Source of the DNA: UBA2357 sp041916775
GTDB lineage: Bacteria; Pseudomonadota; Gammaproteobacteria; Burkholderiales; Rhodocyclaceae
DNA: 64,000 bases
Assembly: GCA_041916775.1 (NCBI GenBank)
Contig: JAYRYZ010000008.1
Span: forward strand, 62,001 to 126,000
Direction of reading: 5' to 3'
The stretch's first letter is position 1. Every line of letters begins with the position of its first letter. This document shows, piece by piece, positions 54,352-63,599 of this stretch. The notes beneath the pieces are model-generated. The model was given only the letters and a program-made list of their open reading frames with translations, did not search any database and had not been told where the DNA came from. Made by a program: the position numbers and the translations under genes.

Positions 54352-54819
54352 CTACAACGGTCGCCCCAACCGCTTCTCCACCTGCTTCTTCTCCCATTCC
54401 GCGCCCATGAAGGGCAGCCACTGGAACACCGAGGTGGCGTGCATGAGGATGCCGATGCCCCAGCCGAGCGCTGGCCACTTCGCCCAGAAGTAGCCCGGGC
54501 TGGCGACGAGGTTGATGGCGATCAGCGCGGCGATGACCACCACGTACTGGAGCAAGTGGATGTAGAAGCCGCGCACCTTGCGGACGTGGTTCAGGGCGAG
54601 TTGTTCTTCGACTGCGGTGGGGTTTGCGACGGACATGGCAGGCTCACTGGTGAGTTCGGAGAAGTCGATCTCGAAGACCGACGCCAGTGATTTCAAGGTT
54701 TCCGGGCTCGCGGCCTGGCCGCGCTCGATGCGCTGCACGGTTCGGACGCTGAGGCCGCTCAGTTCGGCCAGTTGTTGTTGCGACTAGCCGCGCTGCAGCC
54801 GGAGTTTCTGGACAAGCAT
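54352..54819 (-). pseudogene. XRE helix-turn-helix/2TM protein gene interrupted by an amber codon
   Basis: From an ATG at 54819 (cat at 54817-54819) with a perfect AAGGAG upstream, the frame reads MLVQKLRLQRG, then TAG (54784-54786), then SQQQLAELSGLSVRTVQRIERG and on to 54352. The tryptophan normal at this spot (RGWSQQQLA) would be TGG, one base from TAG. The rest is a Cro-type DNA-binding domain and a 2TM domain with two membrane helices (about 85-105 and 115-135). Either the gene is dead or the downstream GTG at 54738 gives a headless 128-residue form. Confidence 0.75.
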
Positions 54820-55036
54820 GGTGACTCCTTGATTTCACAGCCCGAACAGTGGCCGATTTTGCCGCGAATGCCCACGACACGCACCCGACAGCAGGGCGAC
54901 AGCGGCACGACAAGGGCACGACAGCGCCAGTGTCGGCAGGTGCAGCGGCTGAGCAGGGTCTCCTCGGGCGATCGACGCCGCCCATGCAGGCTGCTGCGGT
55001 GTGCTTCTGTCGGGCGGCTGCGTCGAGGCCCGATCA

Positions 55037-58000
55037 TCAGCCCAGTGGCTCGAACAGCACGTCGAGATCCTCTGCGGTGAGGAGGTGGCCGCCGTCGTCC
55101 TGCGGCTTGCCGGCGAGGAACTGGTCGGCGAGGCCGCGCTTGCGGGTCTGCAGGGCGAGGATCTTTTCCTCCACCGTGCCGCGGCCGAGCAGCTTGTAGA
55201 CGAACACCGGCTTGTCCTGGCCGATGCGATGGGCGCGGGCGGTGGCCTGCTCCTCGACTGCGGGGTTCCACCACGGGTCGTAGTGGATCACGGTGTCGGC
55301 GGCGGTGAGGTTGAGGCCGGTGCCGCCGGCCTTGAGGCTCACCATGAAGAGCTGCACCCGGCCTTCCTGAAAGTCGCGCACCGGGGTGTCGCGGTCCTTG
55401 GTCTGGCCGGTGAGCTTCGCGAAGGGCAGCTTGCGCTTCCACAGCTCGGCCTCGATCAGCGCCAGCATCGAGGTGAATTGCGAGAACAGCAGGATGCGCC
55501 GGCCTTCGTCGACCAACTCCTCGATCAGCGTCATCAGCTCGGTGAGCTTGGCGGATTCCACCGCGCCGCGCTCGCCCAGGCGCTGCGCGCTCTCGAGCTT
55601 CACCAGGCGCGGGTCGCAGCAGGCCTGGCGCAGCTTGAGGAGCGCATCCAGGATCATGATCTGGCTGCGGCCGATGCCCTGGCTGGCGAGCGCGGCGCGC
55701 AGCTTGCCGTCGAAGGCGATGCGCAGCGATTCGTAGAGATCGCGCTGTGCGCCGGTGAGCTCCACCCAGCGCACGATCTCGGTGCGCGGCGGCAGCTCTT
55801 GCAGCACCTGCTCCTTGGTCCGGCGCAGCATGAAGGGGGCGACGCGCGCGGCGAGGCGGGCGCGCGCCTCGCTGTCGCCGTGCTTCTCGATCGGGGTGCG
55901 GAACACCTCGTTGAAGCGCTTGGCGCCACCGAGCAGGCCGGGCATGAGGAAGTCGAACTGCGCCCACAGCTCGCCGAGGTGGTTCTCCAGCGGCGTGCCG
56001 GTGAGCGACAGACGGTGGCGGGCTTGCAGGCGGCGCGCGACCTGGTGCGACTGGGCCTTGGGGTTCTTGATGAACTGCGCTTCGTCCAGCACCACCAGGT
56101 GGAACTCGCGCGCGAGCAGCTCGGCCTGGTCGCGCACCAGCAGCGGGTAGGTGGTGAGGATCAGGTCGGCGTCGTCGATGTCCTCGAAGAGCTGGGCGCG
56201 GGCCGGGCCGTGCAGGGTGAGCACGCGCAGGTCGGGCGCGAACTGGCGCGCCTCGGCAGCCCAGTTGGGCATCAGGCTGGTGGGCGCGATCACCAGGCTG
56301 GGGCGGTCGGCACGGCCGGCGCGCTTCTCCAGCAGCAGGTGGGCGAGGGTCTGCACCGTCTTGCCCAGGCCCATGTCGTCGGCGAGGATGCCCGAGAGCC
56401 CGTAGCTGCTGAGAAATTGCAGCCAGTCGAGGCCGGCCTGCTGGTAGTTGCGCAGCGTGGCGTTGAAGCCGTCGGGTGGCGCGACGTGGGTGATGCCGGT
56501 GAAGTCGCGCAGGCGCCGGCCGAGCTCGAGCAGGCCCTCGCCGCCCAGCCAGTGGGTGGGATGCTCGTCCAGCGCGGTGAGCGCGGTGGCATGAAAACGC
56601 GACAGGCGCGGCCGCTCGTCGTCGAGGAACTCCAGCAAGGGGCGCAGCCAGGCGCGCAGGCGCGGCACGGGAATCGGCAGCAGTCGGCGGTTGTCGAGGC
56701 GCACCGGCAGGCTGTCCTCGTCCTTGAGCTTCTCGAGCTGGCGCAGCAGCTGCGGCTGCTCCTTGAGCAGATGCAAGAGCGGCGGCACCAGGCTGATGCG
56801 CTCGCCGCCCACCATCACGCCCAGGTCGAGGTCGAACCAGTCGGCGCGCTCGCTCTCGTCCACCTCGACGAACCACTCGTCCACCTCGGCGAGGCGGAAG
56901 GGGAAGTCGTCCTCGTATTCGATGCTGATGCCGTCGAGCTCCAGCGCGGCCAGCCCCGAGCCCAGCAGCGGCAGCCAGCCGCGCGCATCGGCGGGGGCGG
57001 CCATGAGGCAGTCGGCGTCGCTGTCCACGCGCAGGTAGCGCGGCATGCGCCGCTGGTAGCTCTCCAGCCCCACCGCCTGCAGCTTCGACCATACCGCGTT
57101 TTCGGTCTGCAGATCGCGGCGCAGGAACACCTTACGGCCATTCTGCTGCAGCGGCAGCAGCGGGTCCGGCCGCTCGCTGCCGGCGACGCTGACACCGTCG
57201 GGGTAGTCGAAATGGAGCTCGGCGATCGCGTATTCCTCATGCAGGCTGAAGAGCGCATCGTGGCGGAAACGCCCCATCGTCAGCCGTACGCGCGGCTCGG
57301 GCGGTGCCGAGGGCTGCTCCGCGGTGCGCGCTTCCGGCAGCGGCAGGCTCACCCCCAAGCGTTGCGACAGCGCCTCCAGCCGGCCGCGTGCCTCGATCGC
57401 CTGGCGCATCGTCAGTGCGGGGGACTGCAGCAGGGTCTTCAACAGCGTATCCGGGAGTTCGGACGCGAGTGCGCCCACGCTGGCGGAGATCGGGTCGAAG
57501 TAATGCGGCGGCCAGGTCGGCAGCAGGAAGATGTGCGGGGCGACATCGATCGCGAGTTGTTGGCGCTCGCGGTGGTCGAGCACCCACTTGAGCTGCATCG
57601 TTCGCGGTGGCTCGACGCGCAGCGGTGTGTCGAGGGCATCGACACGGTAGAGGCGCCCCGAGCGCGCGGCGGCCATCAGCAGTAGCGCGCCGGTCTCGCC
57701 GGTGAGCGCCACCGTCGTCTGCGCGTTGTAGCTGTACTGGCCGGCCTGCATCGCGTGGAAGAGGCGTAGCGGGCTGTCGTCTGCGTCGCCGATGTAGGCG
57801 CGCCGACCGTAGGCGGAGAGGTCGCTCTCCTGCAGCCTGAAGGCACCGGGCCGGCCCATGCCGCCACGCTTGAGCGGTCGGCTCTTGCCCACCGTGAGCT
57901 GCGCCGGGCCGGGGTCGAGCACGTAGATGAGGCAGTCGCCACGTGGCGATACCCCATGCTCGGCAGGCGCCTCCGGGGCGTCGAGGCGAGCGAGCCAGGC

Positions 58001-58366
58001 GCGTGTGTCGTCGTCCAGCGCGTTGTCGTCCTCGACATGGTCCGAATCTGGGGCGTCTCCGGCCGCGGTGAGCAGCAGCGCGACCACATGCTTGCAGTAG
58101 CCGCCCACGGGGCAGGAGCACTCGCTGAAGCCGAGCACCGTGTGGCCCTTCAGCGACATCAGCTCGATCACCTGGCGGTAGCGTTGGCCGCCACTGCCAC
58201 GGCAGTGCCCGGTGATCGTGAGCGCACTGCCTTCGCCCGAGATCGCTTCGACCTCGGCCATCCTGCGCGATGCGTACTCCGTGCCGCGGGTCAGGACGCC
58301 CGGGTCGAACTCGTCGAGCGAGAGGTCGAGCAGGAGATCCTGGGGGAGCGTGAACGGAGCTGTCAT
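55037..58366 (-). CDS. SWIM-finger SNF2-family helicase
   Basis: An 1109-residue ATP-dependent DNA translocase. A SWIM zinc finger (CSCPVGGYCKH, near residue 83) binds nucleic acid or protein. The middle part is a beta-rich SNF2-associated region. The motor has motif I DDMGLGKT (near 660), DEAQFIKN (near 757), SLTGTPLENHLGELW and the C-terminal helicase motifs (LFSQFTSM, then ARAHRIGQDKPV). The start at 58366 (MTAPFTLP) is uncertain; an ATG at 58396 is possible. Such RapA/HepA-like proteins remodel stalled transcription or protein-DNA complexes; the exact target is unknown. Confidence 0.9.
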   Translation of the reverse strand: MTAPFTLPQDLLLDLSLDEFDPGVLTRGTEYASRRMAEVEAISGEGSALTITGHCRGSGGQRYRQVIELMSLKGHTVLGFSECSCPVGGYCKHVVALLLTAAGDAPDSDHVEDDNALDDDTRAWLARLDAPEAPAEHGVSPRGDCLIYVLDPGPAQLTVGKSRPLKRGGMGRPGAFRLQESDLSAYGRRAYIGDADDSPLRLFHAMQAGQYSYNAQTTVALTGETGALLLMAAARSGRLYRVDALDTPLRVEPPRTMQLKWVLDHRERQQLAIDVAPHIFLLPTWPPHYFDPISASVGALASELPDTLLKTLLQSPALTMRQAIEARGRLEALSQRLGVSLPLPEARTAEQPSAPPEPRVRLTMGRFRHDALFSLHEEYAIAELHFDYPDGVSVAGSERPDPLLPLQQNGRKVFLRRDLQTENAVWSKLQAVGLESYQRRMPRYLRVDSDADCLMAAPADARGWLPLLGSGLAALELDGISIEYEDDFPFRLAEVDEWFVEVDESERADWFDLDLGVMVGGERISLVPPLLHLLKEQPQLLRQLEKLKDEDSLPVRLDNRRLLPIPVPRLRAWLRPLLEFLDDERPRLSRFHATALTALDEHPTHWLGGEGLLELGRRLRDFTGITHVAPPDGFNATLRNYQQAGLDWLQFLSSYGLSGILADDMGLGKTVQTLAHLLLEKRAGRADRPSLVIAPTSLMPNWAAEARQFAPDLRVLTLHGPARAQLFEDIDDADLILTTYPLLVRDQAELLAREFHLVVLDEAQFIKNPKAQSHQVARRLQARHRLSLTGTPLENHLGELWAQFDFLMPGLLGGAKRFNEVFRTPIEKHGDSEARARLAARVAPFMLRRTKEQVLQELPPRTEIVRWVELTGAQRDLYESLRIAFDGKLRAALASQGIGRSQIMILDALLKLRQACCDPRLVKLESAQRLGERGAVESAKLTELMTLIEELVDEGRRILLFSQFTSMLALIEAELWKRKLPFAKLTGQTKDRDTPVRDFQEGRVQLFMVSLKAGGTGLNLTAADTVIHYDPWWNPAVEEQATARAHRIGQDKPVFVYKLLGRGTVEEKILALQTRKRGLADQFLAGKPQDDGGHLLTAEDLDVLFEPLG

Positions 58367-58497
58367 GCGCGGGCTGAGAGGAGCAAAACACGGCATGTTA
58401 GCACCGCGAGCTACCGAGTACGCGCTGCGAAGCGCTGTGCGTGGCCGGTTCTGTCTGCCGGGACGTGTGTCGGGCGTATGTCGCGTGCGGCCGGGTG

Positions 58498-59502
58498 TCA
58501 GCCCTCCAAGGCCTCCAGGCGGGCGAGCCAGGGTTGGCGCTCGGCGTCGCTGACGAAGCTTGCTTCCAGGCTGTTGCGCGCGATGCGTTTCAGCTCCGCG
58601 GCGCCGAGATCCAGCGCACGTGCAGTCTGCAGGAAGTTCTCGGCGATGTAGCCGCCGAAATAGGCCGGGTCGTCGGAGTTGATCGTGACCTTCAGCCCGG
58701 CCTCCAGCAATTGCCGCAGGTTGTGCGCCTCGAGCCGCTCGAACACGCATAGTTTCACGTTCGAGAGCGGGCACACCGTCAGCGCGACCTGCTCGCGCGC
58801 AAGGCGCTGCATGAGTGCGGCATCCTCGCTGGCGCGCACGCCGTGGTCGATGCGCTCCACCTTGAGTAAATCCAGCGCTTCGACGATGTAAGCAGGCGGC
58901 CCTTCCTCGCCGGCGTGTGCGACCACGTGCAGGCCGAGCGCCCGGCAGCGTGCGAACAGGCGTGCGAACTTGGCGGGCGGGTGCCCCCTTTCCGACGAGT
59001 CCAACCCGACGCCGTGGATGCGGTGCAGGTGCGGCATTGCCAGCTCGAGCGCGGCGAAGCCCTCGTCCTCGCTGAGATGACGCAGGAAGCACAGGATCAG
59101 CCGCGAGCTGATGCCGAAGCGCGCCCGTGCCTCGTCGCACGCCCGCTCCAGGCCATCCAGCACGGTCTCGAAGGCGATGCCGCGCTCGGTGTGCGTCTGC
59201 GGATCGAAAAAGAGCTCCGCATGGACAACGCCGTCTTCATGTGCGCGGGTGAAATAGGCGAGCGCGAGGTCGTGGAAATCCTCCTCCCGCACCAACGCGG
59301 CAGCGCCGGCATAGTAGAGGTCGAGGAAGCTCTGCAGATCGGTGAACGCGTACGCGGCGCGGGTCTCGGCGACGCTGCTCCACGGAAGCTGCACCTGGTT
59401 GCGCTGCGCCAGCGCGAACATCAGTTCGGGTTCCAGGGTGCCTTCGATGTGCAGGTGCAGTTCGGCCTTGGGCAGGGCGCGAACGAAGGATTCGAGGTCC
59501 AT
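58498..59502 (-). CDS. add: Adenosine (or adenine) deaminase
   Basis: A 334-residue zinc amidohydrolase-fold deaminase. HXH is in ELHLHIEGT, the third zinc histidine in VVAHAGEE, the catalytic histidine in DHGVRASED and the final aspartates in NSDDPAYF. It converts adenosine to inosine, or adenine to hypoxanthine in the closely related bacterial adenine deaminases; length fits both. It is divergent from icd. Confidence 0.9.
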   Translation of the reverse strand: MDLESFVRALPKAELHLHIEGTLEPELMFALAQRNQVQLPWSSVAETRAAYAFTDLQSFLDLYYAGAAALVREEDFHDLALAYFTRAHEDGVVHAELFFDPQTHTERGIAFETVLDGLERACDEARARFGISSRLILCFLRHLSEDEGFAALELAMPHLHRIHGVGLDSSERGHPPAKFARLFARCRALGLHVVAHAGEEGPPAYIVEALDLLKVERIDHGVRASEDAALMQRLAREQVALTVCPLSNVKLCVFERLEAHNLRQLLEAGLKVTINSDDPAYFGGYIAENFLQTARALDLGAAELKRIARNSLEASFVSDAERQPWLARLEALEG

Positions 59503-59778
59503 CCGGGGCTCCTTCTCTTCTCTTGTGTATGGCCGACTCTCTGCAGGCGTGGCACGGCCGGGCGGCTGTCATGGCCATCTTACTGCAGGCCCGCGCGGGC
59601 GGCGCGCTGCCGATGCGCGTGTCGCATTGCGAAAAAGGAATGCGCAGATCGGGATGCACAGCGGTGGCATACATGGTATTTTCCCGAGGTCTACGGGAGC
59701 GGCACACCGTGGGGCACGGTGGCAGGCGGCCCAGACCGCCCCGCCCGGGCACATTCAAACAATATCGAGGGAAATGAC

Positions 59779-62016
59779 ATGGCTGCAGGGAAATCCAAGA
59801 TCATCTACACGCTCACAGACGAGGCGCCGCTGCTGGCCACCTGCGCCTTCCTGCCGATCATCCGCACCTTCACCGGGCCGGCCGGCATCGAGATCGAGAA
59901 GGCCGATATCTCCGTTTCCGCGCGTGTCATTGCCGAGTTTTCCGAGTTCCTGAGCGAAGAGCAGCGTCTGCCCAACACACTCGCCGAGCTCGGCAAGAAG
60001 TGCCTCGAGCCCGAGACCAACATCATCAAGCTGCCGAACATCTCCGCCTCGGTCGCCCAGCTCAAGGCCTGCGTCAAGGAACTGCAGGAAAAGGGCTACG
60101 CCATCCCCGATTACCCCGAGAACCCCACCACCGACGCGGAGAAGGCGCTCAAGGCCCGCTTCGGCAAGTGCCTCGGCTCGGCAGTGAACCCGGTGCTGCG
60201 CGAAGGCAACTCCGACCGTCGCGCGCCCGGCGCGGTCAAGAACTACGCCCGCAAGCACCCGCACTCCATGGGTGAGTGGAAGCAGTGGTCGCAGACCCAC
60301 GTTTCGCACATGCACCATGGCGACTTCTACCACGGCGAGAAGTCCATGACGCTCGATCGCCCCCGCCGCGTGCGCATGGAGCTGATCGCCAAGGGCGGCA
60401 GGATCTCGGTGCTGAAGCCGGAGGTGAAGCTGCTCGAAGGCGAGATCATCGACTCGATGTTCATGAGCAAGAAGGCGCTGTGCGACTTCTACGAGAAGGA
60501 GCTGGAAGATTGCCGTCAGTCCGGCATCCTGTTCTCGCTGCACGTGAAGGCGACGATGATGAAGGTGTCGCACCCCATCGTCTTCGGCCACTGCGTGAAG
60601 ATCTATTACAAGGAAGCCTTCGAGAAGCACGCCCGCACCTTCGCGGAGCTCGGCATCAACGTCAATAACGGCATGGTCGATCTCTACGAGAAGATCAAGC
60701 AGCTGCCGGAATCGCAGCGCGACGAGATCATCCGCGACCTGCACGCCTGCCAGGAACACCGCCCGCGCCTCGCGATGGTCGATTCGGCCAAGGGCATCAC
60801 CAACTTCCACTCGCCCAACGACGTCATCGTCGATGCCTCCATGCCGGCGATGATCCGCCAGGGCGGCAAGATGTGGGGCGCCGACGGCAAGCCCTACGAC
60901 TGCAAGGCCGTGATGCCGGAGTCGACCTTCGCCCGCATCTACCAGGAGATGATCAACTTCTGCAAGTGGAACGGCAACTTCGACCCGAAGACCATGGGCA
61001 CCGTGCCGAACGTCGGCCTGATGGCCCAGCAGGCCGAGGAATACGGCTCGCATGACAAGACCTTCGAGATCGCCGAGGACGGCATCGCCAACATCGTCGA
61101 CATCGACACCGGCGAGGTGCTGCTGACGCAGAACGTCGAGGCTGGCGACATCTGGCGCATGTGCCAGGTCAAGGACGCACCGATCCGCGACTGGGTGAAG
61201 CTCGCCGTCACCCGCGCGCGCAACTCCGGCATGCCGGCGGTGTTCTGGCTTGACCCGTACCGCCCGCACGAGAACGAGCTCATCAAGAAGGTCAGGACCT
61301 ACCTCAAGGATCATGACACCACCGGCCTGGAAATCCACATCATGAGCCAGGTGCGTGCGATGCGTTTCACGCTGGAGCGCGTCGTCCGCGGGTTGGACAC
61401 CATCTCGGTGACCGGCAACATCCTGCGCGACTACCTGACCGACCTGTTCCCGATCATGGAGCTGGGTACCTCGGCGAAGATGCTCTCCATCGTCCCGCTG
61501 ATGAACGGCGGCGGCATGTACGAGACCGGCGCCGGCGGCTCCGCGCCCAAGCACGTGCAGCAACTCACCCAGGAAAACCACCTGCGCTGGGATTCGCTGG
61601 GTGAATTCCTCGCCCTGGCGGTGTCGCTGGAAGAGCTCGGCATCAAGGAGAACAACGCCCGCGCCAAGCTGCTCGCCAAGACGCTCGACGCCGCCACCGG
61701 CAAGCTGCTCGACAACAACAAGTCGCCGTCGCCCAAGACCGGCGAACTGGACAACCGCGGCTCGCAGTTCTATCTGGCGATGTTCTGGGCGCAGGAACTC
61801 GCCACGCAGAAGGAGGACGCCGAACTGGCAGCCCACTTCGCCAAGCTCGCCAAGACCCTGACCGACAACGAGGCGCAGATCGTCGCCGAATTGAAGACGG
61901 TGCAGGGCAAGCCGGTGGATATCGGCGGCTACTACAAGGCCGACTCCGACAAGTGCAAGGCGGTGATGCGTCCGAGCCCGACGCTGAACGCCGCGCTGAA
62001 GGCTGCACGCGCGTAA
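59779..62016 (+). CDS. icd: Isocitrate dehydrogenase, NADP+, monomeric type
   Basis: A 745-residue enzyme of the TCA cycle, oxidising isocitrate to 2-oxoglutarate with NADPH formed. The monomeric IDH-II fold is recognised from KIIYTLTDEAPLLATCAFLP at the start, DRRAPGAVKNYARKHPHSMG, and the C-terminal DNRGSQFYLAMFWAQEL. GAGGG is just upstream of the ATG at 59779; the frame is open much further upstream but that stretch is the reverse of add. A strong terminator follows directly. Confidence 0.97.
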   Translation: MAAGKSKIIYTLTDEAPLLATCAFLPIIRTFTGPAGIEIEKADISVSARVIAEFSEFLSEEQRLPNTLAELGKKCLEPETNIIKLPNISASVAQLKACVKELQEKGYAIPDYPENPTTDAEKALKARFGKCLGSAVNPVLREGNSDRRAPGAVKNYARKHPHSMGEWKQWSQTHVSHMHHGDFYHGEKSMTLDRPRRVRMELIAKGGRISVLKPEVKLLEGEIIDSMFMSKKALCDFYEKELEDCRQSGILFSLHVKATMMKVSHPIVFGHCVKIYYKEAFEKHARTFAELGINVNNGMVDLYEKIKQLPESQRDEIIRDLHACQEHRPRLAMVDSAKGITNFHSPNDVIVDASMPAMIRQGGKMWGADGKPYDCKAVMPESTFARIYQEMINFCKWNGNFDPKTMGTVPNVGLMAQQAEEYGSHDKTFEIAEDGIANIVDIDTGEVLLTQNVEAGDIWRMCQVKDAPIRDWVKLAVTRARNSGMPAVFWLDPYRPHENELIKKVRTYLKDHDTTGLEIHIMSQVRAMRFTLERVVRGLDTISVTGNILRDYLTDLFPIMELGTSAKMLSIVPLMNGGGMYETGAGGSAPKHVQQLTQENHLRWDSLGEFLALAVSLEELGIKENNARAKLLAKTLDAATGKLLDNNKSPSPKTGELDNRGSQFYLAMFWAQELATQKEDAELAAHFAKLAKTLTDNEAQIVAELKTVQGKPVDIGGYYKADSDKCKAVMRPSPTLNAALKAARA

Positions 62017-62040
62017 GCTGCAACACGTTCTGGTGTCACC

Positions 62041-62074
62041 AAAACCCGCGGTCGCCAAGACCGCGGGTTTTTTT
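62041..62074 (+). terminator. Rho-independent terminator of icd
   Basis: A 13-bp stem (AAAACCCGCGGTC / GACCGCGGGTTTT) with a 5-base loop and an uninterrupted T-run. It begins 24 bases after the icd stop codon. Confidence 0.92.
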
Positions 62075-62087
62075 ACGACCAGCGCAT

Positions 62088-62396
62088 TCAACGATAGTCC
62101 TGCTCCCGCTGGTGACGCATGGCAAGCAGGGCGGCGGGGCGTTGTTGGGCGGTGCCGCGTACGCGGGCGCGCAGGTAGTCGGCAAACGCGGGGCCGTCGA
62201 AGGCCTGACCGCTGGCGATCAGCGTGTCGCGCGCCTGCAGGGCACGCGCGATGAACGCGCTCTCGGCTTCGACGCGCTCCAGTTCAGAATGGATCGCGCT
62301 CACCATGAAAGCATGCGGCGTGATGGCCTGGTTCGTGGCGGCGTCATGTAGGCGCCGACGCGTGGTGTCATCGAGTTTGACCGAGAGGTTGGGCAT
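62088..62396 (-). CDS. Ribbon-helix-helix (CopG-like) protein, lone
   Basis: A 102-residue protein with an RHH N-terminus (MPNLSVKLDDTTRRRLHDAA) and a helical C-terminus. The start at 62396 has AGGATCG upstream. CopG/DUF1778 proteins are often antitoxins, but no toxin gene lies on either side: the neighbours are the icd terminator and the bacterioferritin promoter region. Confidence 0.7.
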   Translation of the reverse strand: MPNLSVKLDDTTRRRLHDAATNQAITPHAFMVSAIHSELERVEAESAFIARALQARDTLIASGQAFDGPAFADYLRARVRGTAQQRPAALLAMRHQREQDYR

Positions 62397-62544
62397 GAGA
62401 GACGATCCTGAAGGCGAGTACTGACATCCTACTACCTGGGTGCGCCAGGTGGAAATCGTTCGCATTAATCAAATTCGCCAAAGGCATTGATTCCCGGCCG
62501 ATTGCATGCCATTTTGAGTGAACCCCAGACACGGAGAGCCAGCC

Positions 62545-63030
62545 ATGAAAGGCGACAAGAAAATCATCGACATCCTCAACGAGCTGCTCACCGGCGAGCT
62601 GACCGCGGTGGACCAGTACCTGATCCATGGCGAGATGTACGCCGATTTCGGCCTCACGCACCTGGCGGATAAGGCGCTGCACGAGTCGGACCATGAGCGC
62701 CAGCATGCGCGTGCGCTGATCCAGCGCATCCTCTTCCTCGAAGGTGTGCCCAACCTCGGCAAGCGCGACCCGCTCAATGTCGGCAAGGATGTCGTCGCGA
62801 TGCTCAAGTCGGATCTCGCGCTCGAGTACAAGGTGGTGGGCGAGCTCAAGAAGGCGATTGCCGCGTGCGAGAAGGCAAAGGACTACGTCACCCGCGACAT
62901 GCTCGGTGTGCAGCTCGAGGACACCGAGATGGATCACGCCTACTACCTCGAGAAGCAGCTGCGCCTGATCGAGCTGGTCGGCCTGCACAACTACCAGCAG
63001 AGCCAGATGGGCTCCGGCAACCCGGCTTGA
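62545..63030 (+). CDS. bfr: Bacterioferritin, ferroxidase-type subunit
   Basis: A 161-residue four-helix iron-storage subunit. The ferroxidase ligands E18, E51, H54, E94, E128 and H131 are all present (E. coli numbering shifts by one after about 100). The heme-binding methionine of classic Bfr, position 52, is arginine here (HERQH), so this subunit cannot provide the usual bis-Met heme site. CGGAGAGCC precedes the ATG at 62545. A second subunit gene follows 11 bases later. Confidence 0.93.
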   Translation: MKGDKKIIDILNELLTGELTAVDQYLIHGEMYADFGLTHLADKALHESDHERQHARALIQRILFLEGVPNLGKRDPLNVGKDVVAMLKSDLALEYKVVGELKKAIAACEKAKDYVTRDMLGVQLEDTEMDHAYYLEKQLRLIELVGLHNYQQSQMGSGNPA

Positions 63031-63041
63031 GGAGCGTGCAG

Positions 63042-63524
63042 ATGAAAGGCGACAAGAAGGTCATCGAGGCCCTGAACAAGGTCCTGAAGAACGAGCTCAC
63101 CGCGATCAACCAGTATTTCCTGCACGCCCGTATGTTCCGCAACTGGGGCCTGGATAAACTCAACGACTACCAGTACAAGCAGTCGATCCGGGTCATGAAG
63201 GAGGCGGACGCGCTCATCGAGCGCGTGCTGTTCCTCGAAGGCCTGCCCAACCTGCAGAACCTCGGCAAGCTGATGATCGGCGAGGACGTGGTCGAATGCC
63301 TGCAGTGCGACCTGAAGTACGAGCGCGAGATCCAGCGCCCGCTGCTGGTCGAGTCCATCGCCCTGTGCGAGGAACTGCAGGACTACGTCAGCCGCGAGCT
63401 GCTCGAGGATCTGCTCGCGCATTGCGAGGAAACGATCGACTGGCTGGAAACCCAGCACAGCCTGATCGAGCAGGTCAGCCTGCCGAACTACCTGCAGGCA
63501 CACATGGAGCCGGGCGAAGGCTGA
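63042..63524 (+). CDS. bfr: Bacterioferritin, heme-type subunit
   Basis: A 160-residue paralogue of the upstream protein. Met52 (VMKEA) is kept, so it can bind heme between subunits. But the ferroxidase site is broken: position 51 is valine, 54 is glutamate and the histidine of the E-x2-H pair near 130 is threonine. GGAGCG precedes the ATG. Together the pair divides the two functions normally found in one Bfr chain, like BfrA/BfrB of Neisseria, so mixed 24-mers are likely. Confidence 0.93.
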   Translation: MKGDKKVIEALNKVLKNELTAINQYFLHARMFRNWGLDKLNDYQYKQSIRVMKEADALIERVLFLEGLPNLQNLGKLMIGEDVVECLQCDLKYEREIQRPLLVESIALCEELQDYVSRELLEDLLAHCEETIDWLETQHSLIEQVSLPNYLQAHMEPGEG

Positions 63525-63548
63525 GCTCTCCTGCGACGCAGGGAGGCG

Positions 63549-63581
63549 ACGGGCCGGGCGGCGACAGCTGCGCCGGCCCGT
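63549..63581 (+). terminator. Hairpin between the bacterioferritin operon and the HutC-like gene
   Basis: A 9-bp stem (ACGGGCCGG / CCGGCCCGT) with a 15-base loop between convergent genes. No T-run; possible terminator. Confidence 0.4.
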
Positions 63582-63599
63582 ATTGCGTCTACCGGGCGT

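Noticed and set aside
55001..57685. 894-residue plus-strand open frame
   Set aside because: Antisense shadow of the SNF2 helicase, whose motor motifs are all intact on the other strand.
58915..59778. Upstream extension of the icd frame
   Set aside because: This stretch is the complement of the adenosine deaminase gene and the divergent promoter region; the IDH fold begins at 59779 with its own GAGGG.
62088..62396. CopG-like protein as half of a toxin-antitoxin pair
   Set aside because: No toxin frame on either side; the gene stands alone between a terminator and an unrelated operon.
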